A program made the translations under genes and the position numbers. Positions 1 through 7,399 of a stretch of 64,000 nucleotides of DNA are shown here, piece after piece. The stretch covers positions 496,001 through 560,000 of the forward strand of contig NZ_APND01000001.1 in assembly GCF_040361215.1 (NCBI RefSeq). The letters are read 5' to 3'. Source of the stretch: Salinisphaera dokdonensis. GTDB taxonomy: Bacteria > Pseudomonadota > Gammaproteobacteria > Nevskiales > Salinisphaeraceae. Position 1 is the stretch's first letter. Each line of letters opens with the position of its first letter. The notes beneath the pieces are model-generated. The model searched no databases and was not told the DNA's origin. It was given only the letters and a program-made list of their open reading frames with translations.

Positions 1-60
1 CTTGAAATTGCTGCATACAGAAACGATCTACCTCCGTTCTGTGTCACTCCCCGGAGCCCC

Positions 61-1227
61 ATGTCGAGCCCGACTCGTGCCCTGCCCGTTCTGATCGCGC
101 TCGCCACCGGCGGTTTTGCGATCGGCACGACCGAATTCGCCACCATGAGCCTGCTGCCCTTCATCCAGCGGGGATTCGACCTGGACCCGTCCACGGCCGG
201 TCATATCATCAGTGCCTACGCGCTGGGCGTGGTCTTCGGCGCGCCGATCATCACAGTGCTGGCCGCGCGCGTGGCGCGCAAACCGTTGCTGATCGTGCTG
301 ATGGCCGTCTTCGCACTGGGTAACGCCTTGAGCGCGCTCGCGCCGAGCTACGGCTGGCTGATGCTGTTCCGTTTTCTCAGCGGCGTACCGCACGGGGCCT
401 ACTTCGGACTGGCCTCGCTGGTTGCGGCGTCGGTGGTCGACCCCGGCAAGCGCACGCAGGCAGTCGGCTACGTGATGCTCGGGCTGACCGTGGCCACGGT
501 GGTGGGCGTACCGCTGGCGACCTGGCTGGGCAATCTTGCCGGCTGGCGGTCGGGCTATTGGGTGATCACCGCACTCGCCCTTCTGGCAGCCACGCTCATC
601 GCGCTTTTTGCACCGCGCGACAAGGCTTCGTCTACGGCCAGCCCGCTGCGCGAGCTGAGCGCCCTGGCCCGCACTTCGGTGTGGCTGACGCTAGCGATTG
701 GCGCGGTCGGCTTTGGCGGCCTGTTCGCGGTCTATACCTATCTCACCTCCACGCTCGAGCATGTCACGGGCATGACCGCGGCATGGATGCCGCTCGTACT
801 TGCGGTGTTCGGCGCTGGCATGACGCTCGGCAACATCGTGCTGCCGCGATTGGCCGATCGCGCCCTGATGCCCACCGCGGGCGGGCTACTGGTCTGGAGC
901 GCGGTATCGCTGGCCCTGTTCCCGTTGGTCGCGCACAGCGCAGTGGGCATCAGTATCGATGTGTTCTGTATTGGCATTGGCGGTGCGCTCGGCCCGGTAC
1001 TGCAAACACGGCTGATGGATGTGGCCGGTGACGCCCAGAATTTCGCCGCGGCCCTCAACCATGTCGCGTTCAATGCCGCGAACGCCCTCGGGCCATGGCT
1101 GGCTGGCCTGGCGCTCGCCGCGGGCTATGGTCTGTCGTCCACCGGGCTGGTCGGTTGTGCGCTGGCGCTCGGCGGTTTGGCGATCTGGGGCGTAGCGGTC
1201 ATGCAACGATCCCCCCTAAAGACTTGA
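61..1227 (+). CDS. MFS transporter, DHA1 (AraJ/YdhP-like) efflux permease
   Basis: This 388-residue protein is hydrophobic throughout and fits the usual 12 membrane segments. Near the N-terminus it has the GTTEFATMSLLP stretch typical of the AraJ/YdhP branch of drug:H+ antiporters, and in helix 4 the RFLSGVPHGAYFG segment of the same branch. Such proteins export sugars, drugs or metabolites across the inner membrane by proton antiport; the substrate cannot be read from sequence. A GGAG ribosome site lies just upstream of the ATG. It is the first gene in the window and appears monocistronic. The family is secure, the substrate unknown. Confidence 0.9.
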   Translation: MSSPTRALPVLIALATGGFAIGTTEFATMSLLPFIQRGFDLDPSTAGHIISAYALGVVFGAPIITVLAARVARKPLLIVLMAVFALGNALSALAPSYGWLMLFRFLSGVPHGAYFGLASLVAASVVDPGKRTQAVGYVMLGLTVATVVGVPLATWLGNLAGWRSGYWVITALALLAATLIALFAPRDKASSTASPLRELSALARTSVWLTLAIGAVGFGGLFAVYTYLTSTLEHVTGMTAAWMPLVLAVFGAGMTLGNIVLPRLADRALMPTAGGLLVWSAVSLALFPLVAHSAVGISIDVFCIGIGGALGPVLQTRLMDVAGDAQNFAAALNHVAFNAANALGPWLAGLALAAGYGLSSTGLVGCALALGGLAIWGVAVMQRSPLKT

Positions 1228-1338
1228 TCGGGGCGGGCCACAACGCTTTACAAGCGGCCCGGCTCGGCGTCTGATAATCGAATGATCGATTATCCACAGC
1301 GCGCGCCGAACCAGAGCGCGCGCGTTCGGAGTAGTTTC

Positions 1339-1677
1339 ATGACCCTGCGACCTGTTCTGTTCGTATGTATCGCCGGTCTTTTCGCGATGCCGGTGTTTGC
1401 GGCAGACGCCATCAACGGCGCTGCATCCGGCCAGCGCGCCATTCAGCCGGATTCCTCGAGCAGCGGCCGTGCGATCACGCCGCCGACTCAGCAGCGCGAA
1501 TCCGCGCCCGCCCGGCTGAAAAGCGCGCCCGCGACGGGCAACACCGGCTCGATCAGTAACGGAACGAGCGGCTCCAGCGGCGCCGTGACGGAGCGCCGCG
1601 AGCGTTTCAAGAGCGATTCGCGACCGTTGAGCGACAAGATCGACCAACGCCGCAGGGAATTCGAAAGCGGCTCCTGA
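1339..1677 (+). CDS. Small secreted hypothetical protein
   Basis: This is a 112-residue protein that I do not recognise. The chosen ATG has a GGAG-type ribosome site and is followed by a clean signal peptide (MTLRPVLFVCIAGLFAMPVFAA, with cleavage near AFA/A). An upstream in-frame ATG at 1282 would bury this signal and is rejected. The mature part is low complexity, rich in Ser, Gly, Arg and Ala, and ends in a charged helix-prone stretch (RRERFKSDSRPLSDKIDQRR). It is probably a periplasmic protein of unknown role. No operon partner is evident. Confidence 0.65.
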   Translation: MTLRPVLFVCIAGLFAMPVFAADAINGAASGQRAIQPDSSSSGRAITPPTQQRESAPARLKSAPATGNTGSISNGTSGSSGAVTERRERFKSDSRPLSDKIDQRRREFESGS

Positions 1678-1806
1678 TTGGACCCCATCCCTTGATCGAA
1701 ACCAAACGCAGGATCACTGGCGCCGCGCCGGACGGTACGGCCGCATAAAACTTTCGGCGACGCCTTCTGTCACAGCGAAGAACCTCGATTCTTGCTGAAG
1801 GAGCCC

Positions 1807-2424
1807 ATGCGCTGGCCCACGCTGATCACGACCCTGCTCTTGGCCGCCGCCCTCGCCGGCTGTGCCTCCACGCGCGAGACTCAGCCGCCACGCACGGCGA
1901 ACGAGGAGCTGCTGCTCTCCAAGGCCGTGGACGAAGCCACGGACCAGATCGACCCGACCGTCGCCAGCGACAGCAACGTGTTCGTCGACGAAGCCGACTT
2001 CAAGACCGAATCGGATCGCCATTACGCGATTAGTGCCATCAACGACCGGTTGCTCGAACGCGGCTACCATTTGGTGCCGTCGCGTAGCGAGGCGGATACG
2101 ATCGTGGCCATTCGTTCCGGTGCGCTGTCGATCAACAAGGCAAGCCAGCTGTGGTTCGGTATCCCCAGCGTCACCGTGCCGGTTCCGCTGGCCGGGCCGC
2201 TGGAGACCCCGGGTCTGGATCTGTTCCGCACCATCGATCGCACCGGCGTGGCCAAGCTGGGCCTGAGCTTCTACGACGCGCAGACGGGCGAGTTGCAGGA
2301 TACGATCGGCCCGGTCTACGGGTTCTCGCATCTCAATCGCCGCAAGATTCTGATGGTGAGCTGGACCGAGAGCACACTGTTGCCGGCCGAGGCGGCAGAA
2401 CAGGCCGAGTCCACCGAGCCGTAG
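1807..2424 (+). CDS. DUF6655-like lipoprotein (paralogue 1)
   Basis: A 205-residue lipoprotein. The ATG at 1807 sits seven bases after AAGGAG and starts a type II signal with lipobox LAGC. A TTG at 1792 is less likely. After the Cys comes the family signature TRETQPPRTANEELLLSKAVDEA, then the stretches YAISAINDRLLERGYHLVP, RSGALSINK and FGIPSVTVPVPLAGPLETP. The same order recurs in the protein at 6177-6785, so the two are diverged paralogues. The family resembles DUF6655, which has no assigned function. The protein is expected to be anchored to the inner leaflet of the outer membrane. Family call moderate, function unknown. Confidence 0.75.
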   Translation: MRWPTLITTLLLAAALAGCASTRETQPPRTANEELLLSKAVDEATDQIDPTVASDSNVFVDEADFKTESDRHYAISAINDRLLERGYHLVPSRSEADTIVAIRSGALSINKASQLWFGIPSVTVPVPLAGPLETPGLDLFRTIDRTGVAKLGLSFYDAQTGELQDTIGPVYGFSHLNRRKILMVSWTESTLLPAEAAEQAESTEP

Positions 2425-2464
2425 TACCACCGCTATCCTCCACGGCCCGCAGCAATCGTCGGGC

Positions 2465-2499
2465 AAAAAAAAGCGCGCCGGGACGAACCCGACGCGCTT
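2465..2499 (-). terminator. Rho-independent terminator of the CsbD gene
   Basis: A 12-bp stem with one mismatch (AAGCGCGCCGGG at 2471-2482 against CCCGACGCGCTT at 2488-2499) encloses the loop ACGAA. It is flanked at 2465-2472 by an A-run that reads as a T-run on the minus strand, 28 bp beyond the CsbD stop codon. Confidence 0.8.
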
Positions 2500-2526
2500 G
2501 TTTGTCGTGCGTTCAACGCAAGCCGA

Positions 2527-2706
2527 TTACAGCTTGTCGCGCACCTTGTCCTTGGCTTCGCCGTACTTGTCCTGGACTTCGCCCTTCTTGCGCTGGGCCT
2601 TGCCCTCGGCTTCCTTCTCTTCGTCACCGGTGACCTTGCCGATACCTTCCTTAACTGCGCCCTTGACGCGCTCGGCGGTGCCTTTCTTGCGATGCTCATC
2701 AACCAT
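2527..2706 (-). CDS. CsbD family stress protein (YjbJ-like)
   Basis: A 59-residue gene on the minus strand. The product begins MVDEHRKKGTAERVKGAVKE and continues with GIGKVTGDEEKEAEGKAQRK and KGEVQDKYGEAKDKVRDKL. The repeated (E/R)xxxGxxK helices, very high Lys/Glu content and 55-70 residue length are diagnostic of CsbD/YjbJ proteins. These small, hydrophilic helical proteins are induced by general, osmotic or envelope stress; the biochemical role is unsettled. An AGTAAA stretch precedes the ATG, and a strong terminator follows the stop codon. Confidence 0.88.
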   Translation of the reverse strand: MVDEHRKKGTAERVKGAVKEGIGKVTGDEEKEAEGKAQRKKGEVQDKYGEAKDKVRDKL

Positions 2707-3086
2707 GGATTTACTCCGTGTGATGTCGACGTGGGTCCTGCAACGTTCGACGGGATGGTTCTCGGATACACCAACCGGTTCGTCCAGGCAGGACGGCTTG
2801 GCGCATACGGCGGCAGAGAGCCGCTATCAGTCAGACCCTTGGCGGGACTGATCGTTCAGTATGCGCCCGCCCGCACTACAGGCCTATCCGCAGAAATACT
2901 GTTCGAGTAAGCGGCGTTCAAGGGTCGGGAAAGCCCGTCATCCCGGAGTAAAAGACGACCGTCCGATCGCGCGGCACACCCGGTTCGAACGTGTCCGTCC
3001 CGCAGGCCGTGTCGATTGGACGTCTACGCCAGGCCGCGCCGACAAGTCGCCGCCCTGCCATCGCGCAGAACGGCGACCGACGCAGA
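2707..3086. other. Intergenic region, no gene supported
   Basis: About 380 bp between the divergently read 5' end of the CsbD gene and the 3' end of the VOC gene. Several overlapping frames are open, but none has a ribosome site or recognisable motif. The first part should hold the CsbD promoter on the minus strand; I could not pick out a convincing -35/-10 pair. Confidence 0.5.
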
Positions 3087-3458
3087 TCAACCGAAATGGA
3101 AGAAGGCGATCTTGTTGCCGTCCGGGTCGCGGATGTAGGCGCCGTAGAACTGGTCGGGAATGCGCTGGCCGGGCTCGCCGTCGCAGGTCGCGCCGAGATC
3201 GATAGCCTTTTTATAGAAGCTGTCTACCGCTTCCTTCGATCCCGGATGCAGCGCCAACATGTTGCCGTTGCCCGGGTGATTCGGTTGCTCGTCGTAGGGA
3301 ATGCAGACGGCAAGCATCGGCTTGCTCATCTTCTCGCCGATGAAACAGATACGACCCATATCCAGCAGCACGCGGGCATTGAGATCCGCGAGCAGGGATT
3401 CGTAAAAGCTTTTTGCGCGGGTCATGTCGCTCACGCCAATCGTCACATAGCCGATCAT
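3087..3458 (-). CDS. VOC family (glyoxalase/dioxygenase fold) protein
   Basis: A 123-residue single-domain VOC protein. It begins MIGYVTIGVSDMTRAKSFYESLL, the classic first beta-strand and helix of the fold, and ends YGAYIRDPDGNKIAFFHFG, the second metal-side strand of glyoxalase-like proteins. The start follows a GAGGAGAGG ribosome site. A longer open frame reaching 3563 lacks one. VOC proteins are metal-dependent lyases, isomerases, dioxygenases or antibiotic-binding proteins, and the exact activity is not evident here. The gene reads divergently from the ABC exporter genes that follow. Confidence 0.85.
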   Translation of the reverse strand: MIGYVTIGVSDMTRAKSFYESLLADLNARVLLDMGRICFIGEKMSKPMLAVCIPYDEQPNHPGNGNMLALHPGSKEAVDSFYKKAIDLGATCDGEPGQRIPDQFYGAYIRDPDGNKIAFFHFG

Positions 3459-3676
3459 CGGCCTCTCCTCTTGTTGTCGAGCGCTGAGCGTACACGAGCG
3501 CGACGCGCGGCAAACGCCTACCGCCGTGGCTCGAGACAGCAGGCGTCGCACGCCGGTCTGCATCCCACGTTTCGCTTTGTCTCGTACCGCCGTAACCTAA
3601 CGCCCTTTCGGCCCCTTCGGCCGGGCGCGCTCTGCCTTGAAGGCGGGCCTGCGAACTCAGTGACAAGGATGACGCG

Positions 3677-4648
3677 GTGCAGCCGATTATCTCGATCCGG
3701 GGACTCAACAAGCGCTATGAGTCCGGCTTTCATGCCCTGAAGAATGTGGACCTGGATATCGCCGACGGCGACATCTTTGCCCTGCTCGGCCCCAACGGCG
3801 CGGGCAAGACCACACTGATCAGCGTAATCTGCGGGATCGTCAATCCCAGCGACGGCGAAGTACGCGTCGACGGCCACGACATCATCAGCGACTATCGCGG
3901 CGCCCGCGAACGGATCGGCCTGGTACCCCAGGAGCTGACCACCGATGCGTTCGAGACCGTCTGGGCGACGGTAAGCTTTTCGCGGGGGCTATTCGGCAAG
4001 CCCAAGAACCCGGCGCATATCGAAAAAGTGCTCAAGGACCTGTCGCTCTGGGACAAGCGCAACGACATGCTCATGACGCTCTCGGGTGGCATGAAACGGC
4101 GCGTGATGATCGCCAAGGCGCTCTCGCACGAGCCGAAGATCCTGTTCCTGGATGAACCCACGGCCGGCGTGGATGTGGAACTGCGCCGCAGCATGTGGGA
4201 GGTCGTTCGATCGCTGCGCGAACACGGCGTAACGATCATCCTCACCACCCATTATCTCGAGGAAGCCGAACAGATGGCCGACCGCATCGGCGTCATCAAC
4301 GCCGGCGAGATCATCCTGGTCGAAGACAAGAACGAGCTGATGTCCAAGCTCGGCGAGAAACGCCTCACCCTGCAGCTGGAGGACACGATCGAGCGCGTGC
4401 CCGACACACTGGCGCGCCACGAACTCGACCTGGTCGATAACGGCAACGCGCTGCTCTATACCTACAACGCGAACGACAAGCGCACCGGTATCAATTCGCT
4501 GTTCCGCGACCTGGACAGCGCGGGCATCCGACTGCGCGACGTGGATACGAAACAGAGTTCGCTGGAAGAGATTTTTGTGGATCTGGTGAAGACACCGACA
4601 CCCGAATCGACGTCTGGCGCGCAGGCCACAGCCAAGGACAACGCATGA
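3677..4648 (+). CDS. ABC exporter ATP-binding protein (YadG-like)
   Basis: A 323-residue nucleotide-binding subunit. It shows Walker A GPNGAGKTT, signature LSGGMKRRV, Walker B ILFLDEPTAGVD and the switch His in TTHYLEE. The C-terminal extension beyond about residue 230 is typical of ABC-2 exporters. A GTG start is chosen because AAGGA lies seven bases upstream and no in-frame ATG fits. Its stop codon overlaps the start of the permease gene (ATGA), so the two are translationally coupled. The pair matches the E. coli YadG/YadH arrangement, an inner-membrane exporter of unknown substrate. Confidence 0.92.
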   Translation: MQPIISIRGLNKRYESGFHALKNVDLDIADGDIFALLGPNGAGKTTLISVICGIVNPSDGEVRVDGHDIISDYRGARERIGLVPQELTTDAFETVWATVSFSRGLFGKPKNPAHIEKVLKDLSLWDKRNDMLMTLSGGMKRRVMIAKALSHEPKILFLDEPTAGVDVELRRSMWEVVRSLREHGVTIILTTHYLEEAEQMADRIGVINAGEIILVEDKNELMSKLGEKRLTLQLEDTIERVPDTLARHELDLVDNGNALLYTYNANDKRTGINSLFRDLDSAGIRLRDVDTKQSSLEEIFVDLVKTPTPESTSGAQATAKDNA

Positions 4649-5406
4649 ATTTCCACGCCATCGCGGCCATCTACAAGTTCGAAATGGCCCGTACCTGGCG
4701 CACGCTGTTCCAGAGCGTGGTATCGCCGGTGATCTCCACCTCGCTGTATTTCGTGGTCTTCGGTTCTGCTATCGGTTCGCGCATCGACGAGGTCCAGGGC
4801 GTGAGCTACGGCGCATTCATCGTGCCCGGCCTGATCATGCTGTCGCTGATGACCCAGAGCATTTCCAACGCGTCGTTCGCGATCTATTTCCCCAAGTTCA
4901 TCGGCACCGTCTACGAGCTGCTCTCGGCGCCGATCTCCTATGTCGAGATCGTGATCAGCTATGTGGGCGCCGCCGCGACCAAGTCCGCCGTGCTGGGCCT
5001 GATCATTCTGGGCACGTCGTTCTTCTTCGTGGATATCAGCATCGCTCATCCGTTCATGATGCTGCTGTTCCTGGCCCTGACCGCGATCACCTTCAGCCTG
5101 TTCGGCTTCATCATCGGCATCTGGGCGGATAATTTCGAGAAGCTGCAGATCGTGCCGCTGTTGATCGTCACGCCGCTGACCTTTCTGGGCGGCACGTTCT
5201 ATTCGATCGATATGCTCCCGGACATCTGGCAGAAAATCACCCTGCTCAACCCGGTGGTCTATCTGGTGTCGGGTTTTCGCTGGAGCTTCTACGGCGTGGC
5301 CGACGTCAACGTGGGCATCAGCCTGCTGATGATCAGCGTGTTTCTGGCGAGTTGCCTCGTCATCGTGGCGTGGATATTCAAGACGGGCTACCGCCTCAAG
5401 TCATGA
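4645..5406 (+). CDS. ABC-2 type permease (YadH-like)
   Basis: A 253-residue permease with six predicted membrane segments. It carries the ABC-2 landmarks: VPGLIMLSLMTQS early, and the late TPLTFLGGTFYSIDMLPDIWQKITLLNPVVYLVSGFRWSFYG, which is the conserved extracellular/re-entrant region of YadH-type permeases. It overlaps the ATPase gene by 4 bp and should pair with it as a homodimeric membrane domain. The stop codon abuts the stop of the convergent 3D-domain gene, with a 6-bp overlap. Confidence 0.9.
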   Translation: MNFHAIAAIYKFEMARTWRTLFQSVVSPVISTSLYFVVFGSAIGSRIDEVQGVSYGAFIVPGLIMLSLMTQSISNASFAIYFPKFIGTVYELLSAPISYVEIVISYVGAAATKSAVLGLIILGTSFFFVDISIAHPFMMLLFLALTAITFSLFGFIIGIWADNFEKLQIVPLLIVTPLTFLGGTFYSIDMLPDIWQKITLLNPVVYLVSGFRWSFYGVADVNVGISLLMISVFLASCLVIVAWIFKTGYRLKS

Positions 5407-5832
5407 GGCGTCGGCTACCTGGTACTCGATCTCGATCTTCTGGCGGCCCCACTCCAAGGCCCGTGAGCGCTTCTTGAACAGGATGTCGATCTTGTTGCGC
5501 CAGCGCTTGTTCATCTTGTCCTGCACGGTATAGGTGCCCGGCAAGCCTTCCACGCGTACCTTCGTGCCATGGGTCAGACCCATGCGGATAAGATCGCGCG
5601 AGACGGCGAGCGCCTTGTCGCCCGGCTCGAGCTGATCGCCGAAGGCCGTCAGCCCTACGTTGCCGCGCTTGGTCTCCTCCTCGGCGAGGGTGAACGAGGT
5701 GGCCGTGACCTCCATCGTTTCCCAGGCGACCGCGCTGTCGGCCTCTTCGCTGGCGCAGCCCATCACGCCGAACGCCAGGGCGAGTCCTGCGATCCAGGCG
5801 CCACGTGCGGGAACGATCTGCGTATTCGTCAT
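5401..5832 (-). CDS. 3D-domain lipoprotein
   Basis: A 143-residue lipoprotein. The start at 5832 follows a GGAGG site; an in-frame ATG at 5844 has none. A type II signal ends in VMGC. The C-terminal two thirds is a small double-psi barrel, LEPGDKALAVSRDL then GTKVRVEGLPGTYTVQDKM then NKIDILF. The spaced aspartates are those for which the 3D domain of MltA/YuiC-like proteins is named. Such domains occur in lytic transglycosylases and cell-wall-associated proteins. With only this domain the protein is probably a peptidoglycan-associated or wall-modifying accessory, but catalysis is unproven. Confidence 0.72.
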   Translation of the reverse strand: MTNTQIVPARGAWIAGLALAFGVMGCASEEADSAVAWETMEVTATSFTLAEEETKRGNVGLTAFGDQLEPGDKALAVSRDLIRMGLTHGTKVRVEGLPGTYTVQDKMNKRWRNKIDILFKKRSRALEWGRQKIEIEYQVADAS

Positions 5833-6176
5833 CGAATCCTCCATGCCGGCGAATCACGCGAAACGCCGATGTGTCTGGTATCAACTATTATCATGTTCTC
5901 ATCTGCATAGCCGCATCTGCTCATCCATTACCTGCGACGCGGATCACGGCGGAGCCACCCTGTCGCGGGGCCTGGCGGCGTCCTTGGCCCGCTGCCCACC
6001 GGGCGCTTAAAAACACGAATTCCCGCGTTTTTCGCGCGCTTCCCATACGCGCCAGCGAGCAGGCTTCACGCCAGCCCGAGCGGCCCTATCCGCCCAGCGG
6101 CAGTACGACGAAAGCCGGAGGCAACGAGCTGGCGGGTCTGTTAGCGTGATTACCATCCCTCATCACCGACCGATCG
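5833..6176. other. Intergenic region between divergent lipoprotein genes
   Basis: About 340 bp without a supported gene. It must hold the promoters of the 3D-domain gene (minus) and the DUF6655-like gene (plus). A hairpin with short A and T runs (AAAAACACG at 6009-6017 against CGCGTTTTT at 6024-6032, one mismatch) could act as a weak bidirectional terminator or attenuator. No promoter pair is convincing. Confidence 0.4.
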
Positions 6177-6785
6177 ATGTATAGATTTCTACCGCTGCTC
6201 CTGCCCGTGCTGCTGGTCGCCGCCGGCTGCACCACCATTCGCGAGACCGAGCCCGGCCAGACTGCGCGGCACCAGATGCTACTGACCAATGCCGCCGATG
6301 ATGTCGGCGCCCAGATCGCGCCGAATCTGCCGGCCGGCACGCGTATCTATGTGGACACCACGAACTTCGGCTCGGAAGGTGAATACCGCAGCCAGTACGT
6401 GATCAGTGCGATCAAGGCCGCGCTGCTGCGCCAGGGCTACGGGCTGGCGCGCGAGATCGGCGACGCCGACACCATCCTCGATATCAGCAACGGCGCGCTA
6501 TCGATCGATCGCACCGAAAAACTGTTCGGCATCCCGAGTGCCGATGTACCGATCCCGCTGGCCGGCACGGCTTCCACGCCGGAAGTCGCACTCTGGAAAA
6601 GCAAGAAGCGCACCGGCATCGCCAAAGTCCTGCTCACCTTCTACGACGCCGAGACCGGCACGCTGCAGAGCGGCGGCATGCCGCTGTACGGCTACTCACA
6701 CTACGACCGCTCGTCGATCCTGTTCTACGGCCGTACGAAAACAGATCTCAAGGACACGCCGCCCAAGGACAGCGACGACGAATAA
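6177..6785 (+). CDS. DUF6655-like lipoprotein (paralogue 2)
   Basis: A 202-residue lipoprotein related to the product of 1807-2424. Its type II signal ends AAGC, followed by TTIRETEPGQTARHQMLLTNAADD. It then has YVISAIKAALLRQGYGLAR, SNGALSIDR, FGIPSADVPIPLAGTASTPE, RTGIAKVLLTFYDAETGTLQ and YGYSHYDR, all in the same order as in the paralogue. The C-terminus is hydrophilic and acidic. The ribosome site is weak. It is predicted to be an outer-membrane-anchored periplasmic protein of unknown function. Confidence 0.75.
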   Translation: MYRFLPLLLPVLLVAAGCTTIRETEPGQTARHQMLLTNAADDVGAQIAPNLPAGTRIYVDTTNFGSEGEYRSQYVISAIKAALLRQGYGLAREIGDADTILDISNGALSIDRTEKLFGIPSADVPIPLAGTASTPEVALWKSKKRTGIAKVLLTFYDAETGTLQSGGMPLYGYSHYDRSSILFYGRTKTDLKDTPPKDSDDE

Positions 6786-6809
6786 CGCACGGCTGGCCGA
6801 AGAGTCGCC

Positions 6810-7208
6810 TCAGTTCGGCAGCAGCCGCCAGCCGCTGTCGGCCTTGTCCATACGCACCGTCGACGTCTCGATCTCGCGACTGTCGCCGGCGACGACGTCG
6901 TAGCGGATCTGGAGTTCGTAGTCGCCATTGTCGAGTTCGCGCGTGTCGAATATCTCGACGTTCTCGACCGTAATTTGTTCCGCCTCGGGTGCGCCGAGTG
7001 CTCGCATGAATTCGACGCCCTGCTCGCCACCGAGCGCTCGCATCGTGGACTCGTAGTTCGCCACGCTCTCTCGCAGCTGCTGTTGCAGTAACGGTTGCAG
7101 ATCGTCCGTGTTCGGCGTGTCGGAACAGCCGGCCAAAATGAGCGTAGAAAGCAGCGCCGCAGTGGCCAGCAGGCGTCGGCCTGGACGGGACAGTGGAAAA
7201 GTGATCAT
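6810..7208 (-). CDS. Hypothetical lipoprotein
   Basis: A 132-residue protein with an N-terminal signal MITFPLSRPGRRLLATAALLSTL and lipobox LAGC, so it is a lipoprotein. The mature part carries a helical stretch (LQPLLQQQLRESVANYESTMRA) and a beta-rich end (YELQIRYDVVAGDSREIETSTVRM). I recognise no family. It converges on the DUF6655-like gene with 24 bp between stop codons and is divergent from the diguanylate cyclase gene. Confidence 0.65.
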   Translation of the reverse strand: MITFPLSRPGRRLLATAALLSTLILAGCSDTPNTDDLQPLLQQQLRESVANYESTMRALGGEQGVEFMRALGAPEAEQITVENVEIFDTRELDNGDYELQIRYDVVAGDSREIETSTVRMDKADSGWRLLPN

Positions 7209-7315
7209 CGCAGGATATCGGCCGATCGGTATGTTGAAGACAAGGGTATAGCCAACCCGGCCAGCCGGGGTAATCCGCGCACGCTACCCAAGGCGTGACC
7301 AAGCGATTAAGCTCC

Positions 7316-7387
7316 AGTCAGGGACTTGTGGGGCGATACGGCAACCGGTGCATTCCGGTGGCCTGCGGCCATCCGACCGATTTCGGA
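7316..7387 (+). promoter_or_regulatory. Hairpin-rich 5' leader of the diguanylate cyclase gene (candidate structured RNA)
   Basis: Four short hairpins follow one another just before the start codon at 7400: AGTC/GACT (7316-7326), ACCGG/CCGGT with loop TGCATT (7344-7359), GGCC/GGCC with loop TGC (7360-7370), and TCCGA/TCGGA (7372-7387). It does not match the c-di-GMP-I (GEMM) consensus as I know it, because the conserved AAAGGGCAAACC-type core is absent. It may be a cis-regulatory RNA controlling a c-di-GMP synthase; this is inference from folding by eye only. Confidence 0.35.
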
Positions 7388-7399
7388 AACAACCAATCC

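Noticed and set aside
2692..2910. 72-residue frame on the plus strand opposite the CsbD start
   Set aside because: It begins inside the antisense of the CsbD gene, has no motif and no ribosome site; the minus-strand CsbD product is far more convincing.
2980..3010. Sequence resembling a tRNA T-arm (GGTTCGAAC)
   Set aside because: No acceptor stem, D-arm or anticodon arm can be built around it; no tRNA was found anywhere in the window.
7316..7387. c-di-GMP-I (GEMM) riboswitch before the GGDEF gene
   Set aside because: The conserved core and the GNRA tetraloop/receptor pieces are not there, so only a generic structured leader is claimed.
7295..7399. GTG-started 35-residue extension of the diguanylate cyclase
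   Set aside because: It would translate the hairpin region and place a hydrophilic tail before the membrane anchor; the ATG at 7400 starts the anchor directly.
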